The translations under genes were made by a program, and so were the position numbers. From CATOSK01 sp963665735 (GTDB taxonomy: Bacteria; Chloroflexota; Dehalococcoidia; Lucifugimonadales; UBA3495), in NCBI GenBank assembly GCA_963665735.1, contig OY762444.1, forward strand, positions 1,488,001-1,552,000: a DNA stretch of 64,000 bases, written 5' to 3'. The notes under the pieces are model-generated. The model worked only from the letters and a program-made list of their open reading frames with translations. It did not search any database and had not been told where the DNA came from. Each line of letters starts with the position of its first letter. Positions within the stretch are counted from its first letter, which is position 1. Below, one piece after another: positions 1 to 8,676 of this stretch.

Positions 1-411
1 TACATTTGTCCCAACGACCTGATGACCCTGGACGATGGGCAGAACAAGGGCTTTAACCAGGAGCCGGAGCTTTGCTCCGAGTGCTACGCCTGCGTCAAGC
101 TCTGCCCGCAGGACGCCATCCACGTGCGCGGCTACTCCGACTTCGTGCCTCTGGGGGCCGAAGTCCAGCCCCGCCGCAGCGACGGGTCGGGTCCCTTCCA
201 GCACACCGAGTTGACCTGGACGGTGCGATTCCGCGACGGGCGGGAGTTGCAGTTCACCTATCCCTCCCGCAGCCGGACTCCCGGCTCCGTGGTTCCCCAC
301 GAAGGCTTTACCGAAGACCCGGTGGCCGACCTGAAAGGCCAGGGACTGGCCGGCGAATCCAGGTGGCTGGGGGTGGACAAGCTGCCGTCGTTGCAATCCG
401 CGAACCCGTAG
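1..411 (+). CDS. aprB: Adenylylsulfate reductase beta subunit, 3' part
   Basis: This is the iron-sulfur subunit of APS reductase, which passes electrons to or from the AprA flavin in the cytoplasm (APS to sulfite plus AMP, or the reverse). The window begins inside the gene; 136 residues are visible. A ferredoxin-type cluster motif, CxxCxxCxxxCP, lies at about residues 25-36 of the visible part, and another Cys-Pro pair is at residue 3. The C-terminal tail after the clusters is the extension that wraps around AprA in the family. The gene is followed 94 bases later by aprA, the usual aprBA order. The identification rests on the cluster pattern plus this neighbour. The 5' end and any upstream sulfur genes lie outside the window. 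Confidence 0.88.
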   Translation, partial: YICPNDLMTLDDGQNKGFNQEPELCSECYACVKLCPQDAIHVRGYSDFVPLGAEVQPRRSDGSGPFQHTELTWTVRFRDGRELQFTYPSRSRTPGSVVPHEGFTEDPVADLKGQGLAGESRWLGVDKLPSLQSANP

Positions 412-505
412 GGACCCCCGGCTTTCCGGCGACAGCAAGATTCCCGAATATGCGCCAATAGCCAACCATCCCGTCAACCCACGTAATACCGGAGGAGATT
501 TTTTC

Positions 506-2365
506 ATGGCATTGCCTACTACCGAGACCGTTGAGTGTGACATCCTCGTCGTCGGCGGCGGAATGTCCGGCTGCGGGGCCGCCTTTGAGGCCGCTTTCTG
601 GGGCCGGGGCCTGCGCGTCGTCATCGCCGAAAAAGCCGTCATTGAGCGCAGCGGCGCCACCGGCGAGGGCCTGTCCGCCATCAACTGCTACATGGGCCAG
701 CGCTACGGCTGGAACACCCCGGAGGACTTCGTCCGCTACGTGGTCAACGACATGATGGGCCTGGCGCGGGAAGACCTGGTTTACGACGTGGGCCGCCACG
801 TTGATTCCTCGGTGCACCTGCTGGAAGAGTGGGGCCTTCCCATCTGGAAGAAGGACAACGGCGAGTACGAACGCATTGGACGCTGGCAGATTCCCATTCA
901 CGGCGAATCCATCAAGCCCGTCGCCGCTGAACCCGCCCGCAACGCCCTGGGCATCGAGAACATCTACGAGCGCGTCGCCATAACCCACCTGCTCACCGAC
1001 GAAAACGACCCCAACCGCATCGCCGGGGCTATCGGTTTCGCAGTGCGGGAAAACAAGTTCTACGTCTTCAAGGCCAGGGCGGTCATCGTCACCTCCGGCG
1101 GCGCGTCCAACGTCTTCCGGCCCCGTTCGGTCAACGAAGGCTTGGGCCGCACCTGGTACTCGGTGTTTGCCACCGGCTCCGCCTACGGGTTGATGATCCC
1201 CGCCGGGGTGGAAATGACCCAGATGGAACACCGTTTCGTTCCCACCCGGTTCAAGGACGGCTACGGCCCGGTGGGTATGTGGTTCCAGTATTTCCACGCG
1301 CGGGTCACCAACGCCCTGGGCGACGATTACACCGTTACCCGGGACGACGAACTGGACAAGTACCCCCCTTATGGCCGGGCCGTTCCCACTCCCACGCCTT
1401 TGCGCAACCATCAGATGTTCCTGGACATCCAGGCCGGCCTTGGCCCCATGTATATGCGCACCGAAGAGGCCATGCAAAAGCTGTCCGGGGGCGACCCCGC
1501 CAAGATGGAACAGGTGCGCAACGAAGCCTGGGAGGACTTTCTGGACATGACCATCGCCCAAGCGTTGACCTGGGCCTCGCAGAACATCGCCCCGGAGGTC
1601 ACTCCCTCGGAGGTAGTTCTGGCTGAACCGTACATCATGGGTTCCCACTCCGGCGAGGCCGGTGCGTGGGTCAGCGGCCCGGAGGACCTTTCGCCCCCGG
1701 AATACTTCTGGGGCTACAACAAGATGACCACCATTCGGGGACTGTTCGCCGCCGGGGACGGCGTGGGCGCGGCTCCTCACAAGTTTTCTTCCGGTTCCTT
1801 TACCGAGGGACGCCTGGCCGCCAAGTCCGCCGTCAATTTCCTGACCGACAACGCCGGTACGCCCGCGGTCAGCGAGGCCACCGTGCGCCGGTTCCAGGAA
1901 CAAATCTGGGCGCCCCTGGAAACCTTTGAGCGGCACCAGGGAGCCTCCAGTTCGCCGGACATCAACCCCCACTACATCACGCCCAAGCAGGGGCTGGTGC
2001 GCTTGCAGAAGATAATGGACGAATACGCCGGCGGCACTTCGGCGTGGTACACCACCAACGGCCCCACCCTGGAACGGGGCATCCAGTTGATGGAAATGCT
2101 GCGGGACGACCTTCAGTATTTGGGGGCGCGCAACCGCCACGAACTGCTGCGCTGCTGGGAACTGGCCCACCGCACCTGGGTGGGGGAGGCCCATATGCGC
2201 CACCTGCTGCACCGGCAGGAAACCCGCTGGCCGGGCTACTACTACCGGGCCGACTACCCCAACCTGGACGATGAAAACTGGCGGGTATTCGTCAACTCCC
2301 AGTACGACGCCGCCACGGACAAGTGGGAACTCAAGACCCGCCCCTATATCAACTTGGTCAAGTAA
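506..2365 (+). CDS. aprA: Adenylylsulfate reductase alpha subunit
   Basis: The catalytic flavoprotein of APS reductase, 619 residues, close to the usual AprA length. An N-terminal FAD dinucleotide fold is visible at about residues 12-30 (VVGGGMSGCGAAFEA), followed by the family-typical SAINCYMG segment near residue 57 and a C-terminal region rich in aromatic residues (about 560-610). The start has a good ribosome site (GGAGGAG, 491-497) eight bases upstream. With aprB it forms an operon, and a strong hairpin with a T-run follows the stop. APS reductase works in dissimilatory sulfate reduction or in oxidation of sulfite to sulfate. Nothing in the window (no sat, dsr, qmo or aprM) decides the direction. 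Confidence 0.93.
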   Translation: MALPTTETVECDILVVGGGMSGCGAAFEAAFWGRGLRVVIAEKAVIERSGATGEGLSAINCYMGQRYGWNTPEDFVRYVVNDMMGLAREDLVYDVGRHVDSSVHLLEEWGLPIWKKDNGEYERIGRWQIPIHGESIKPVAAEPARNALGIENIYERVAITHLLTDENDPNRIAGAIGFAVRENKFYVFKARAVIVTSGGASNVFRPRSVNEGLGRTWYSVFATGSAYGLMIPAGVEMTQMEHRFVPTRFKDGYGPVGMWFQYFHARVTNALGDDYTVTRDDELDKYPPYGRAVPTPTPLRNHQMFLDIQAGLGPMYMRTEEAMQKLSGGDPAKMEQVRNEAWEDFLDMTIAQALTWASQNIAPEVTPSEVVLAEPYIMGSHSGEAGAWVSGPEDLSPPEYFWGYNKMTTIRGLFAAGDGVGAAPHKFSSGSFTEGRLAAKSAVNFLTDNAGTPAVSEATVRRFQEQIWAPLETFERHQGASSSPDINPHYITPKQGLVRLQKIMDEYAGGTSAWYTTNGPTLERGIQLMEMLRDDLQYLGARNRHELLRCWELAHRTWVGEAHMRHLLHRQETRWPGYYYRADYPNLDDENWRVFVNSQYDAATDKWELKTRPYINLVK

Positions 2366-2385
2366 TCCCGTCCGTCAAGACCGTT

Positions 2386-2419
2386 ACCGGGGCGCGACCA
2401 TGCGCCCCGGTTTCTTTTT
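2386..2419 (+). terminator. Rho-independent terminator after aprBA
   Basis: A ten-base-pair GC-rich stem (ACCGGGGCGC at 2386-2395 pairing with GCGCCCCGGT at 2402-2411), a six-base loop, then TTCTTTTT. It lies about 20 bases after the aprA stop and should end the aprBA transcript before the Uma2 gene. Confidence 0.85.
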
Positions 2420-2492
2420 CCCAACCGCCCGACAACCGTTGTTGTATAATGGCCCGGCCCTCCCCGCAACAGTTGGCCCAGCGAGGCTTGCC

Positions 2493-3290
2493 ATGACCAG
2501 CAAAATCGCCCCCAAGACGCGGCACGTCGAATTGGACGGGATTGACAAATTCCCGGAATTTCCCCCCAGGGACGATATGCAGAATACCCTCTACCTCTAC
2601 GACCCGGCCCACCAGTCTGCCCTGCGGGTTCACTTCGGCACCTCGGACAACATCATCGTCCTGGGGGAAGTGCCGGTAGGAAACACCGCCCGGCAGCGGC
2701 GGGGGATTCGCGTTCCCGACCTGTTGATAGCCTTCAACATTGACCGGCCTTACATCATCGCCCAGATGGGGTATTCGATAGCCGACCAGGGCAAACCGCC
2801 GGACTTCGTGCTGGAAGTGGCCTCGGTACACACGGCACAGAACGACTTTACCTGGAAACGGGTGGACTACGCCGGGTTTGGGATTCCCGAATACTGGCGG
2901 TTTGACCCGACGGGGGGACGGCGTTATGACCGGGCGTTGGCCGGCGACCGGCTGGTGGATGGCAACTACCAACCCATCCCGATATTGCAGGGACAAGAGG
3001 CGCACCAGTGGGGACACAGCGCGGTTCTTGGGCTGGACGTTTGTTGGGAAGAGGGGCAACTGCGCTGGTACGACCCGACGGCGGGCAGCTACCTGCGGAC
3101 ATTTGACGAAGAGGCCCAGGGACGCATCGCCGCCGAGGATGAGCGGGATTCAGCCTTGCAAGAACGAAATGTTGAGCGTATCGGACGGCTGGCAGCTGAG
3201 GATGAGCGGGACAGTGAACGCCTGGGACGTATCGCCGCCGAGGAACGGATGCGCGAACTGGAAGCCGAACTCCGGCGGCTGCGGGGCTAG
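2493..3290 (+). CDS. Uma2-family (DUF820) putative endonuclease
   Basis: A 265-residue Uma2/DUF820 protein, a PD-(D/E)XK nuclease-like fold common in cyanobacteria and Chloroflexota whose role is mostly unknown. The core shows the family pattern: VPDLLIAF near residue 75, then LEVASVHTAQND and a WKRVDYAGFGIPEYW segment near 117-137. The last ~60 residues are a charged, repetitive helix (AAEDERD units), predicted coiled coil, typical of this family. The frame stays open upstream into aprA, but the ATG at 2493 lies past the terminator and starts the recognisable domain, so it was chosen. There is no partner gene, so it appears to be a single-gene unit. Confidence 0.8.
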   Translation: MTSKIAPKTRHVELDGIDKFPEFPPRDDMQNTLYLYDPAHQSALRVHFGTSDNIIVLGEVPVGNTARQRRGIRVPDLLIAFNIDRPYIIAQMGYSIADQGKPPDFVLEVASVHTAQNDFTWKRVDYAGFGIPEYWRFDPTGGRRYDRALAGDRLVDGNYQPIPILQGQEAHQWGHSAVLGLDVCWEEGQLRWYDPTAGSYLRTFDEEAQGRIAAEDERDSALQERNVERIGRLAAEDERDSERLGRIAAEERMRELEAELRRLRG

Positions 3291-3331
3291 ACCGGCCCCA
3301 GCATCAACAAAGCCGGCGCTGCAAGTATCTC

Positions 3332-4636
3332 TTGACAACCCCCACACCTGAAACGCCGCCGCCCGACAGGCAGGAAAATCCTGCCACCGCGACGGCGCAA
3401 GAACCTCAACGCGGCTACCGTCGGACAAGAAACTTCGCCTCTCTACGCGACTATCCCGACTACCGTTGGCTTTTCACCGGCAACCTCTTCGCCAACGGCG
3501 CCCAATGGCTCCAGTTAATCACTATCGGCTGGCTGGCCCTCGACGTTAGCGGCTCCGCCTTCCACTCCATCATGGCGGTAGCCGTCCGCGCTTTGCCTAC
3601 TTTGCTCCTTGGCCCCTGGGGTGGGGTGCTGGCTGACCGTTGGGACCGCCGCCGGTTGGCGATGGGTTCCCAACTGGGTCTGGCCGCCGCTGCCTTCGGA
3701 TTTGCCTGGCTGGTGGCCGTCGGCATGGTGGACAACCCTTGGTACGTTTACGGCTACACCCTGGTATCCGGCGTTGGGTTCGCCATCGTGCAGCCCGTCC
3801 GCCAGGCCCTCATCGCCAACACCGTCCGCTCGGAACACATGGGAAACGCCTTCGCCGTCAACGCCCTGGCCGTTACTTCGATGCGGTTGGTGGGGGCCGG
3901 GGCCGGCGGCGTTCTCATCGAAACCGTGGACTTCCAATGGAATTTCTTTGTCGAGGCCGTCCTGTACAGCCTGATGGCCCTGCTGCTCATTCCCATGAAG
4001 ACGCCTTACCGGGAACCCGGCACCGCCCGGGAATACTCCCCCTGGGCCAACCTGCGGCACGGCCTGGCCTACGTTTTGGGACACAGGATAATGCTGCGGC
4101 TGATGCTGCTCAACTTCTTCCGCACCGGCATTTTCGCCCCTTTGCTATTGCTGCTGCCGGTTTACGCTTCGGAGGCGCTGGACGCCGGCGCCGGTGTGGG
4201 GGCGGCCATGATTGTCAGCATGGGAATTGGCGGAGTAACCGCCACCGCCCTGATGTCGTCCCGGGGGTTCCTGTTCGGCAAGGGGTTGATGATCCTGGTG
4301 ACGCTGCTTTCGGGTTCCGCCGTTGTTGCCGTGCTGGGATTTTCCCCGTGGGTCTGGCTGTCGGTGCCGGTGATGGTGGTCATGGGCCTGTCCCAAAGCC
4401 ATTTCATCGTCGCCAACCAGACCTTGGTGCAGAACCTGGTGCCGGACACCCTGCGGGGACGGGTGACGAGCGTTTGGCACTACGAACAGGGGTTGATTCC
4501 CATGTTCTCCGGCTTAATCGGGCTGCTGGCAACCTTCGTCGGCATTTCCTGGGCCATGGCCGGGTTTGGCCTGGGGGCCATCGCTCTGAGCCTTTTCTTC
4601 CTGGGCCGTTTCACCGACATTCGCCGGTTGGATTAG
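3332..4636 (+). CDS. MFS transporter, MFS_3/DUF894-type exporter
   Basis: A 434-residue major facilitator with about 12 hydrophobic segments. The opening domain (LRDYPDYRWLFTGNLFANGAQWLQ) and the loop GVLADRWDRRR after the second helix are typical of the MFS_3 branch that includes enterobactin and other small-molecule exporters. The second half has the matching LRGRVTSVWHYEQGLIP loop. The start is uncertain: the listed TTG at 3332 has no strong ribosome site, but no in-frame ATG occurs before the first membrane helix. Substrate unknown. It stands alone between the Uma2 gene and a convergent nuclease gene. Confidence 0.82.
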   Translation: MTTPTPETPPPDRQENPATATAQEPQRGYRRTRNFASLRDYPDYRWLFTGNLFANGAQWLQLITIGWLALDVSGSAFHSIMAVAVRALPTLLLGPWGGVLADRWDRRRLAMGSQLGLAAAAFGFAWLVAVGMVDNPWYVYGYTLVSGVGFAIVQPVRQALIANTVRSEHMGNAFAVNALAVTSMRLVGAGAGGVLIETVDFQWNFFVEAVLYSLMALLLIPMKTPYREPGTAREYSPWANLRHGLAYVLGHRIMLRLMLLNFFRTGIFAPLLLLLPVYASEALDAGAGVGAAMIVSMGIGGVTATALMSSRGFLFGKGLMILVTLLSGSAVVAVLGFSPWVWLSVPVMVVMGLSQSHFIVANQTLVQNLVPDTLRGRVTSVWHYEQGLIPMFSGLIGLLATFVGISWAMAGFGLGAIALSLFFLGRFTDIRRLD

Positions 4637-4708
4637 GAGTTGCCCCGGCCTTCCGTCCTAATTCACCGGCAACAGGTCAACAACGAAACGGATTGCAAAT
4701 CCCATCTA

Positions 4709-5401
4709 TCAGTCATCGCTTGTCAAACGTAGTTTAAGGCTCTCGATGTAATCACCTGTTTCACCACGAAGCAAATAAGCATTGGTTCGTGGTGAATCTT
4801 TGAATTCTTTCGGCAACTTCTTGTATTCATCAACGAAGTTCGCGTTACATTGACGACATAATAGACCACGAACAAAACCAGTGTCCTGGTCGTGGTCTAT
4901 TACCAGCCCGCCGGGTCCTCTGCTGGGCCCACCAGCATCACAAAAATAGCACTTGCAACCTTGATCTTCATACATCCTCTGGTGGATTTCGGGGGTAATC
5001 CCATATATGAGCTTCAACCTGGACTTCCATACGCTATATTTTTGTCTTTCCCTAAGTTCGGGAGATTGTGCGCGCAGTTCCCGCATTCTCGCATTGTCTA
5101 TCTCCTTACGGGAATGTCTGCGTTCATAATCACGCTGCCTTTGTTCTAGGGTTCGATTCACGTAATTGCGACGTCCCCTTTCTCGTTCCGCCTCCCGCTG
5201 TTCTGAAGTGCGATTTGCCCTTCTGTCTTTCCGCTTCTGAACCTGTTCGGGTGCACGACTGAGTTCTCGAGCCCTGGCCAAATGGCACTCCTTACACCGA
5301 CCACTTCGTCTAGGAAATGTCACCTTCTCGAACCATTTTTGGCAGTTAGTACACTGTTTGCGGGGTAGTTCTGAGTTCTCAAGAAACGTCATTTGGGTCA
5401 T
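4709..5401 (-). CDS. Endonuclease VII-like HNH protein
   Basis: A 230-residue protein ending in a recombination endonuclease VII-type His-Asn-His region: CYFCD, then VIDHDQDTGFVRGLLC and QCN (about residues 150-190), which supplies both metal-site cysteines and the catalytic HD. Upstream are a zinc knuckle (CTNC...CKEC, residues 17-39) and a long Arg/Glu-rich helix (about 45-120) likely to bind DNA or dimerise. Phage T4 endonuclease VII resolves branched DNA; bacterial relatives are mostly uncharacterised. The start overlaps the end of the upstream gene by 23 bases, so the two are co-transcribed. Base composition is visibly less GC-rich than that of the neighbours, which suggests transfer. 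Biological role unknown. Confidence 0.75.
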   Translation of the reverse strand: MTQMTFLENSELPRKQCTNCQKWFEKVTFPRRSGRCKECHLARARELSRAPEQVQKRKDRRANRTSEQREAERERGRRNYVNRTLEQRQRDYERRHSRKEIDNARMRELRAQSPELRERQKYSVWKSRLKLIYGITPEIHQRMYEDQGCKCYFCDAGGPSRGPGGLVIDHDQDTGFVRGLLCRQCNANFVDEYKKLPKEFKDSPRTNAYLLRGETGDYIESLKLRLTSDD

Positions 5402-6368
5402 TGTTGTTTCCCTTCTTCAGATATTCGTTCAAGTACGGCCAATCTTGATGTTCGGGGGGAAACCTCTCGTAACGAGGCAGCAACTTGAAGTTGCAATTCT
5501 TGCACAAGAGTCCACGCGGAATCCCGGTTACGTGGTCATGGTCAAGTTCCAACTCCTCCAATAACTTGGGACTCCGGCAGATAGCACACTTGCCATGTTG
5601 CTCCGAATATAACTTATCCTCGTCGAAGTCGGGGCCGTATAGCCTCCGCCTGTGCGCTCGGCGTGCCTTGGTTTTGAGGGATGTGTGTTGCTCCGACGTT
5701 AGATTTGTTTTCTTCTCCCTCTCACGCTGGCCCTGAATGCGGCGCCTTTTTCGTCGTTCCTCGACCGGCAATGCTTGGTAATATTCCCGAGTGGCGCTCG
5801 CTTCGCAGTCCTTGCAGACTGCGCCTCTACGATTGTAGTGTAGCCGAAATTCGGTGTGATCTTTCATCTCATTGCATTTGGTACATATCTTGGTGAATCC
5901 TCTCGACTCCTTCGACCGCTGATCCTGTTCCTTGCATTGTTCGCCGCAGAACGTCGCTCTGGATCCTCTATGAGAAATGTCGACATGGCATATACTGCAC
6001 GTCCTGGTGGGAGGTGTTGAACATAGTACGCACTTTTTTGCGCGATGTCCCCTTTGGGATATATCAACGTGGCAAACCTCGCAGGTTCTACCCTCCGGGT
6101 TGTAACCCGTACTCTCTCGATATTTTTGTTTCTGGCGTTGGCGGTATGCTTGAACCTTGCTAGGATTCCTCTCCTCCCATTCTTGGCGCAACTGCTTGTA
6201 TTCGGGCGTTTGTTGTCGGCTCTTGGCAAGCTGCAACACCCTCGTTCGATTTTCCCGGTAGGAGTCCTTCGCGCGCTTCCTTTCTCGAATGTTCGCGCAA
6301 GGTTCGCACCGTTGGGCATCACGTCTCCGGTGCGAAATGTCTATACCACATTCTAAGCAAAGGTGCAT
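5379..6368 (-). CDS. Multi-zinc-knuckle endonuclease VII-like protein
   Basis: A 329-residue paralogue of the next gene in the operon. The N-terminal 200 residues carry at least four cysteine knuckles of the form CxxC...CxxC. Three share a near-identical 'VDISHRG' core (around residues 4-23, 96-118 and 125-147), and a fourth (CTKC...CKDC) is near 160-185. The C-terminal ~90 residues hold the nuclease signature CAICRSP, LELDHDHVTGIPRGLLC, KNCN. The stretch between is strongly basic. The repeated knuckles suggest internal duplication and nucleic-acid binding. Low GC and rare codons mark the pair as probably acquired. No capsid, integrase or toxin partner is present. Confidence 0.72.
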   Translation of the reverse strand: MHLCLECGIDISHRRRDAQRCEPCANIRERKRAKDSYRENRTRVLQLAKSRQQTPEYKQLRQEWEERNPSKVQAYRQRQKQKYRESTGYNPEGRTCEVCHVDISQRGHRAKKCVLCSTPPTRTCSICHVDISHRGSRATFCGEQCKEQDQRSKESRGFTKICTKCNEMKDHTEFRLHYNRRGAVCKDCEASATREYYQALPVEERRKRRRIQGQREREKKTNLTSEQHTSLKTKARRAHRRRLYGPDFDEDKLYSEQHGKCAICRSPKLLEELELDHDHVTGIPRGLLCKNCNFKLLPRYERFPPEHQDWPYLNEYLKKGNNNDPNDVS

Positions 6369-6627
6369 AATGCCCCAACGAAAAAGCGACTAGGGTACGA
6401 GGTTGTAAACCCCGATTCGAGACGCTTGGCGACTCATCCTAGACGCAAAACTATTGTACCACAACTGGCAATGCGGTTGGATTGTCGGCGTGTCTTGCGA
6501 ATGACCGGTATGGGAACCAATTCCGGCCACCCAAGCCATGCAGCACCCTCCGGCTGTTATAATGCCGGCGTCATTCGTTCAAACCAATCAGCACAAGCGC
6601 AACCTCGTTATGTAAGGAGCAATCGCT

Positions 6628-7524
6628 ATGAAAGTTGGATTCGTTGGCCTGGGCAACATGGGCAATCCTATGGCCGCCAACCTGGTTAAAGCCGGACACG
6701 AGCTTACCGTCCACGACCTGCGCCGGGAGGCGGCCACCAACCTGCTGGAGATGGGCGCGAATTGGGCCGACGTGCCCAAGGACGTGGTTCCCGGTAATGA
6801 CGTGGTGTTTACGTCGCTGCCCGTGCCGCGGGACGTTGAGGCCGTCGTCCTGGGCGACAACGGCATCCTGGAAGGTTCCGACGCCTCCACCGTTTACATG
6901 GACTTGTCCACCAACTCCCCCACCGTCATACGGCGGCTCCATGACATCTGCGCCGACAAGGGCGTCACCGTCATGGACGCTCCGGTTTCCGGCGGGGTTT
7001 ACGGGGCCGCCGCCGCGACGCTGGCGGTCATGGTTGGCGGCGATCGAGCCGTCTTTGACCGCATGAAGCCCACCCTGGACGCCATCGGGAGCCATGTCGT
7101 TTACTGTGGCCCTATCGGAAACGGGATGGTCTGCAAAATCTGCAACAACCTGCTCAGCATGGGCATTGGCGTGCTGATGACCGAGGCCCTGACCCTGGGC
7201 GTCAAGGCCGGGGTTGACCTGGCTACCCTGGCCGACGTAATCGCCAACAGTTCCGGCGGCAACCGGCGGCTGGTGGAAAAATTCCCCCGCTACCTGTTCA
7301 AGGGCAACTTCGAGCCGGGCTTTGCCACCGCCCTGGCCGCCAAGGACGTGCGGCTGGCGACGGACTTGGGGCGGGAGTACGGGATTCCGATGGAGCTTTC
7401 CAACCTGGTTGACCAGCGGCACGTGGAGGCCATGTTCCGCGGCTGGGGGCCGGAGGACTCGGACGCCGTTTCCAAAATCCAGGAGGAAAAGGCTGGCATC
7501 CAACTAAGGCTGCCGGAGGGGTAG
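6628..7524 (+). CDS. Beta-hydroxyacid dehydrogenase, 3-hydroxyisobutyrate dehydrogenase-like
   Basis: A 298-residue NAD(P)-dependent beta-hydroxyacid dehydrogenase. The Rossmann motif GLGNMGNPMAANL is at residues 7-19, the substrate loop DAPVSGG is near 118, and the catalytic Lys sits in GNGMVCKICNN near 170. The family oxidises 3-hydroxyisobutyrate or reduces tartronate semialdehyde and similar compounds; the exact substrate cannot be read here. An AAGGAG ribosome site is about ten bases before the ATG. The last ~30 codons are repeated, in decayed form, downstream of the next gene (8415-8515). A second member of the family is at 47241-48137. Confidence 0.85.
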   Translation: MKVGFVGLGNMGNPMAANLVKAGHELTVHDLRREAATNLLEMGANWADVPKDVVPGNDVVFTSLPVPRDVEAVVLGDNGILEGSDASTVYMDLSTNSPTVIRRLHDICADKGVTVMDAPVSGGVYGAAAATLAVMVGGDRAVFDRMKPTLDAIGSHVVYCGPIGNGMVCKICNNLLSMGIGVLMTEALTLGVKAGVDLATLADVIANSSGGNRRLVEKFPRYLFKGNFEPGFATALAAKDVRLATDLGREYGIPMELSNLVDQRHVEAMFRGWGPEDSDAVSKIQEEKAGIQLRLPEG

Positions 7525-7542
7525 AATCGTCGGGATTCGGGG
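7441..7542 (+). repeat. Left copy of ~100 bp direct repeat flanking the carbonic anhydrase gene
   Basis: This is the intact copy. It covers the last codons of the dehydrogenase gene and its 3' flank. By eye it is roughly 80% identical to 8415-8515. Confidence 0.75.
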
Positions 7543-7577
7543 GCGGCTTTCAGTCGGCCTTCCCGGACAACCGGAGC

Positions 7578-8393
7578 TTGGAAATGCTGCGAAAACGGAT
7601 TCGTTTCAACTTGGGGATGGTTGGGCGGGTATTCTTGCCGGGGCGGGCTTTTGCATCGGGCGCGCTGCCCGATGAGGGTTCCGCTCCCGCCCATCAGGAA
7701 GGGGTCTCCTGGGGTTATTGGGGGGCGGGCGCGCCGAACAACTGGGGGTGTCTTTCCCCGGACTTTGGCGCGTGCGACGAAGGCGCGGCCCAGTCACCAA
7801 TAAACATCACCGGATACACGGAAGACCGGGGTGCGCCACAGCTTTCCTTCCGGTACGGCGGAAACGCCCGGGCCGTGTCCCACAACGGCATGATTGCCCA
7901 CGTGGAGTATGACGCGGGGAACAGCGTTGCCGTCGGCGACCGGGTTTATGGGCTGGATGCGATGCACATTCACGTTCACGCCGAGCACCAGATTGACGCC
8001 CAGCTTTTTCCGGCGGAAATGCACCTGGTTCACCGGAGCGAAAGCGGTTGCTACGCCGTCGTGGGCCGTCTCTTCCGCTTCGGCGAACCCGACCCGGTGG
8101 TGCAGTCCTTGATTGATGCCTACCCCCGGCCGGGTCAACGGCGGGAATCGGGATTCACGCTCAACGCCGCCGACTACGCGCCGGCGGACTTGGGCTATTA
8201 CCGCTATTCCGGTTCCTTGACCACGCCGCCTTGCACCGAGGGGGTGGACTGGATAGTGCTGCGGGAGACATGGACCGTTTCACAAGAACAGGTCAACCGC
8301 CTGGCCGCCCTGCACAACGGTTTCAACTTCCGGCCCATCCAACCCGGCAACGGCCGGGCTATAATCGCTACGGGGCCGCGGCCGGGGCGGTAG
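7578..8393 (+). CDS. Alpha-class carbonic anhydrase
   Basis: A 271-residue enzyme that interconverts CO2 and bicarbonate at a zinc centre. The domain starts at WGYWGAGAPNNW (about residue 48). The three zinc histidines are visible in MHIHVHAEHQ (near 133) and EMHLVH (near 153), and the substrate threonine lies in SLTTPPCTEGVDW (near 215). A pair of cysteines (near 57 and in TPPC) could form the usual disulfide. Alpha-class enzymes are normally exported, but the N-terminus (MEMLRKRIRFNLGMVGRVF) is not a convincing signal peptide, so the start may lie elsewhere. The gene sits exactly between two diverged copies of the preceding gene's 3' end. Confidence 0.87.
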   Translation: MEMLRKRIRFNLGMVGRVFLPGRAFASGALPDEGSAPAHQEGVSWGYWGAGAPNNWGCLSPDFGACDEGAAQSPINITGYTEDRGAPQLSFRYGGNARAVSHNGMIAHVEYDAGNSVAVGDRVYGLDAMHIHVHAEHQIDAQLFPAEMHLVHRSESGCYAVVGRLFRFGEPDPVVQSLIDAYPRPGQRRESGFTLNAADYAPADLGYYRYSGSLTTPPCTEGVDWIVLRETWTVSQEQVNRLAALHNGFNFRPIQPGNGRAIIATGPRPGR

Positions 8394-8414
8394 GACATAA
8401 AGGCCGGTTTTGTC

Positions 8415-8515
8415 GGCTGGGTGCCGGATGGCTCGGACGCGGTTTCCAAAATCCAGTAAGAGAAGGCCGTCACTTGACTAAGGCTGCCCGACGGGTGGAA
8501 TCGTTGGGAGTTGGG
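8415..8515 (+). repeat. Right, decayed copy of the dehydrogenase 3' end
   Basis: It aligns without large gaps to 7441-7542 (shared TTTCCAAAATCCAG and ACTAAGGCTGCC blocks), but its reading frame carries a TAA where the intact gene has GAG, so it is non-coding. It is a relic of a duplication or of the event that placed the carbonic anhydrase gene here. Confidence 0.75.
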
Positions 8516-8676
8516 ATGTAGTATTTGCAACCCTTTCCCTTCTCACGCTACAATAGCTACAGTCATTGCGATGGCAGAACGGCAATCGTCTTCACTGGCG
8601 GCGTTAGTGTGGAACCCGATTGCCGCACGCACTGCCCCGCGGGAATGGCAAATCTTTTCAGGAGGATCGCCCCTCT

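Noticed and set aside
308..2212. A long open frame on the minus strand opposite aprA
   Set aside because: High GC makes antisense frames stay open; the plus frame encodes unmistakable AprA with a ribosome site and terminator.
4709..6368. Homing endonuclease of a group I intron or intein
   Set aside because: No interrupted host gene or intron structure flanks the pair.
6369..6627. A tRNA-like stretch upstream of the dehydrogenase gene
   Set aside because: No consistent acceptor, anticodon and T-arm could be drawn.
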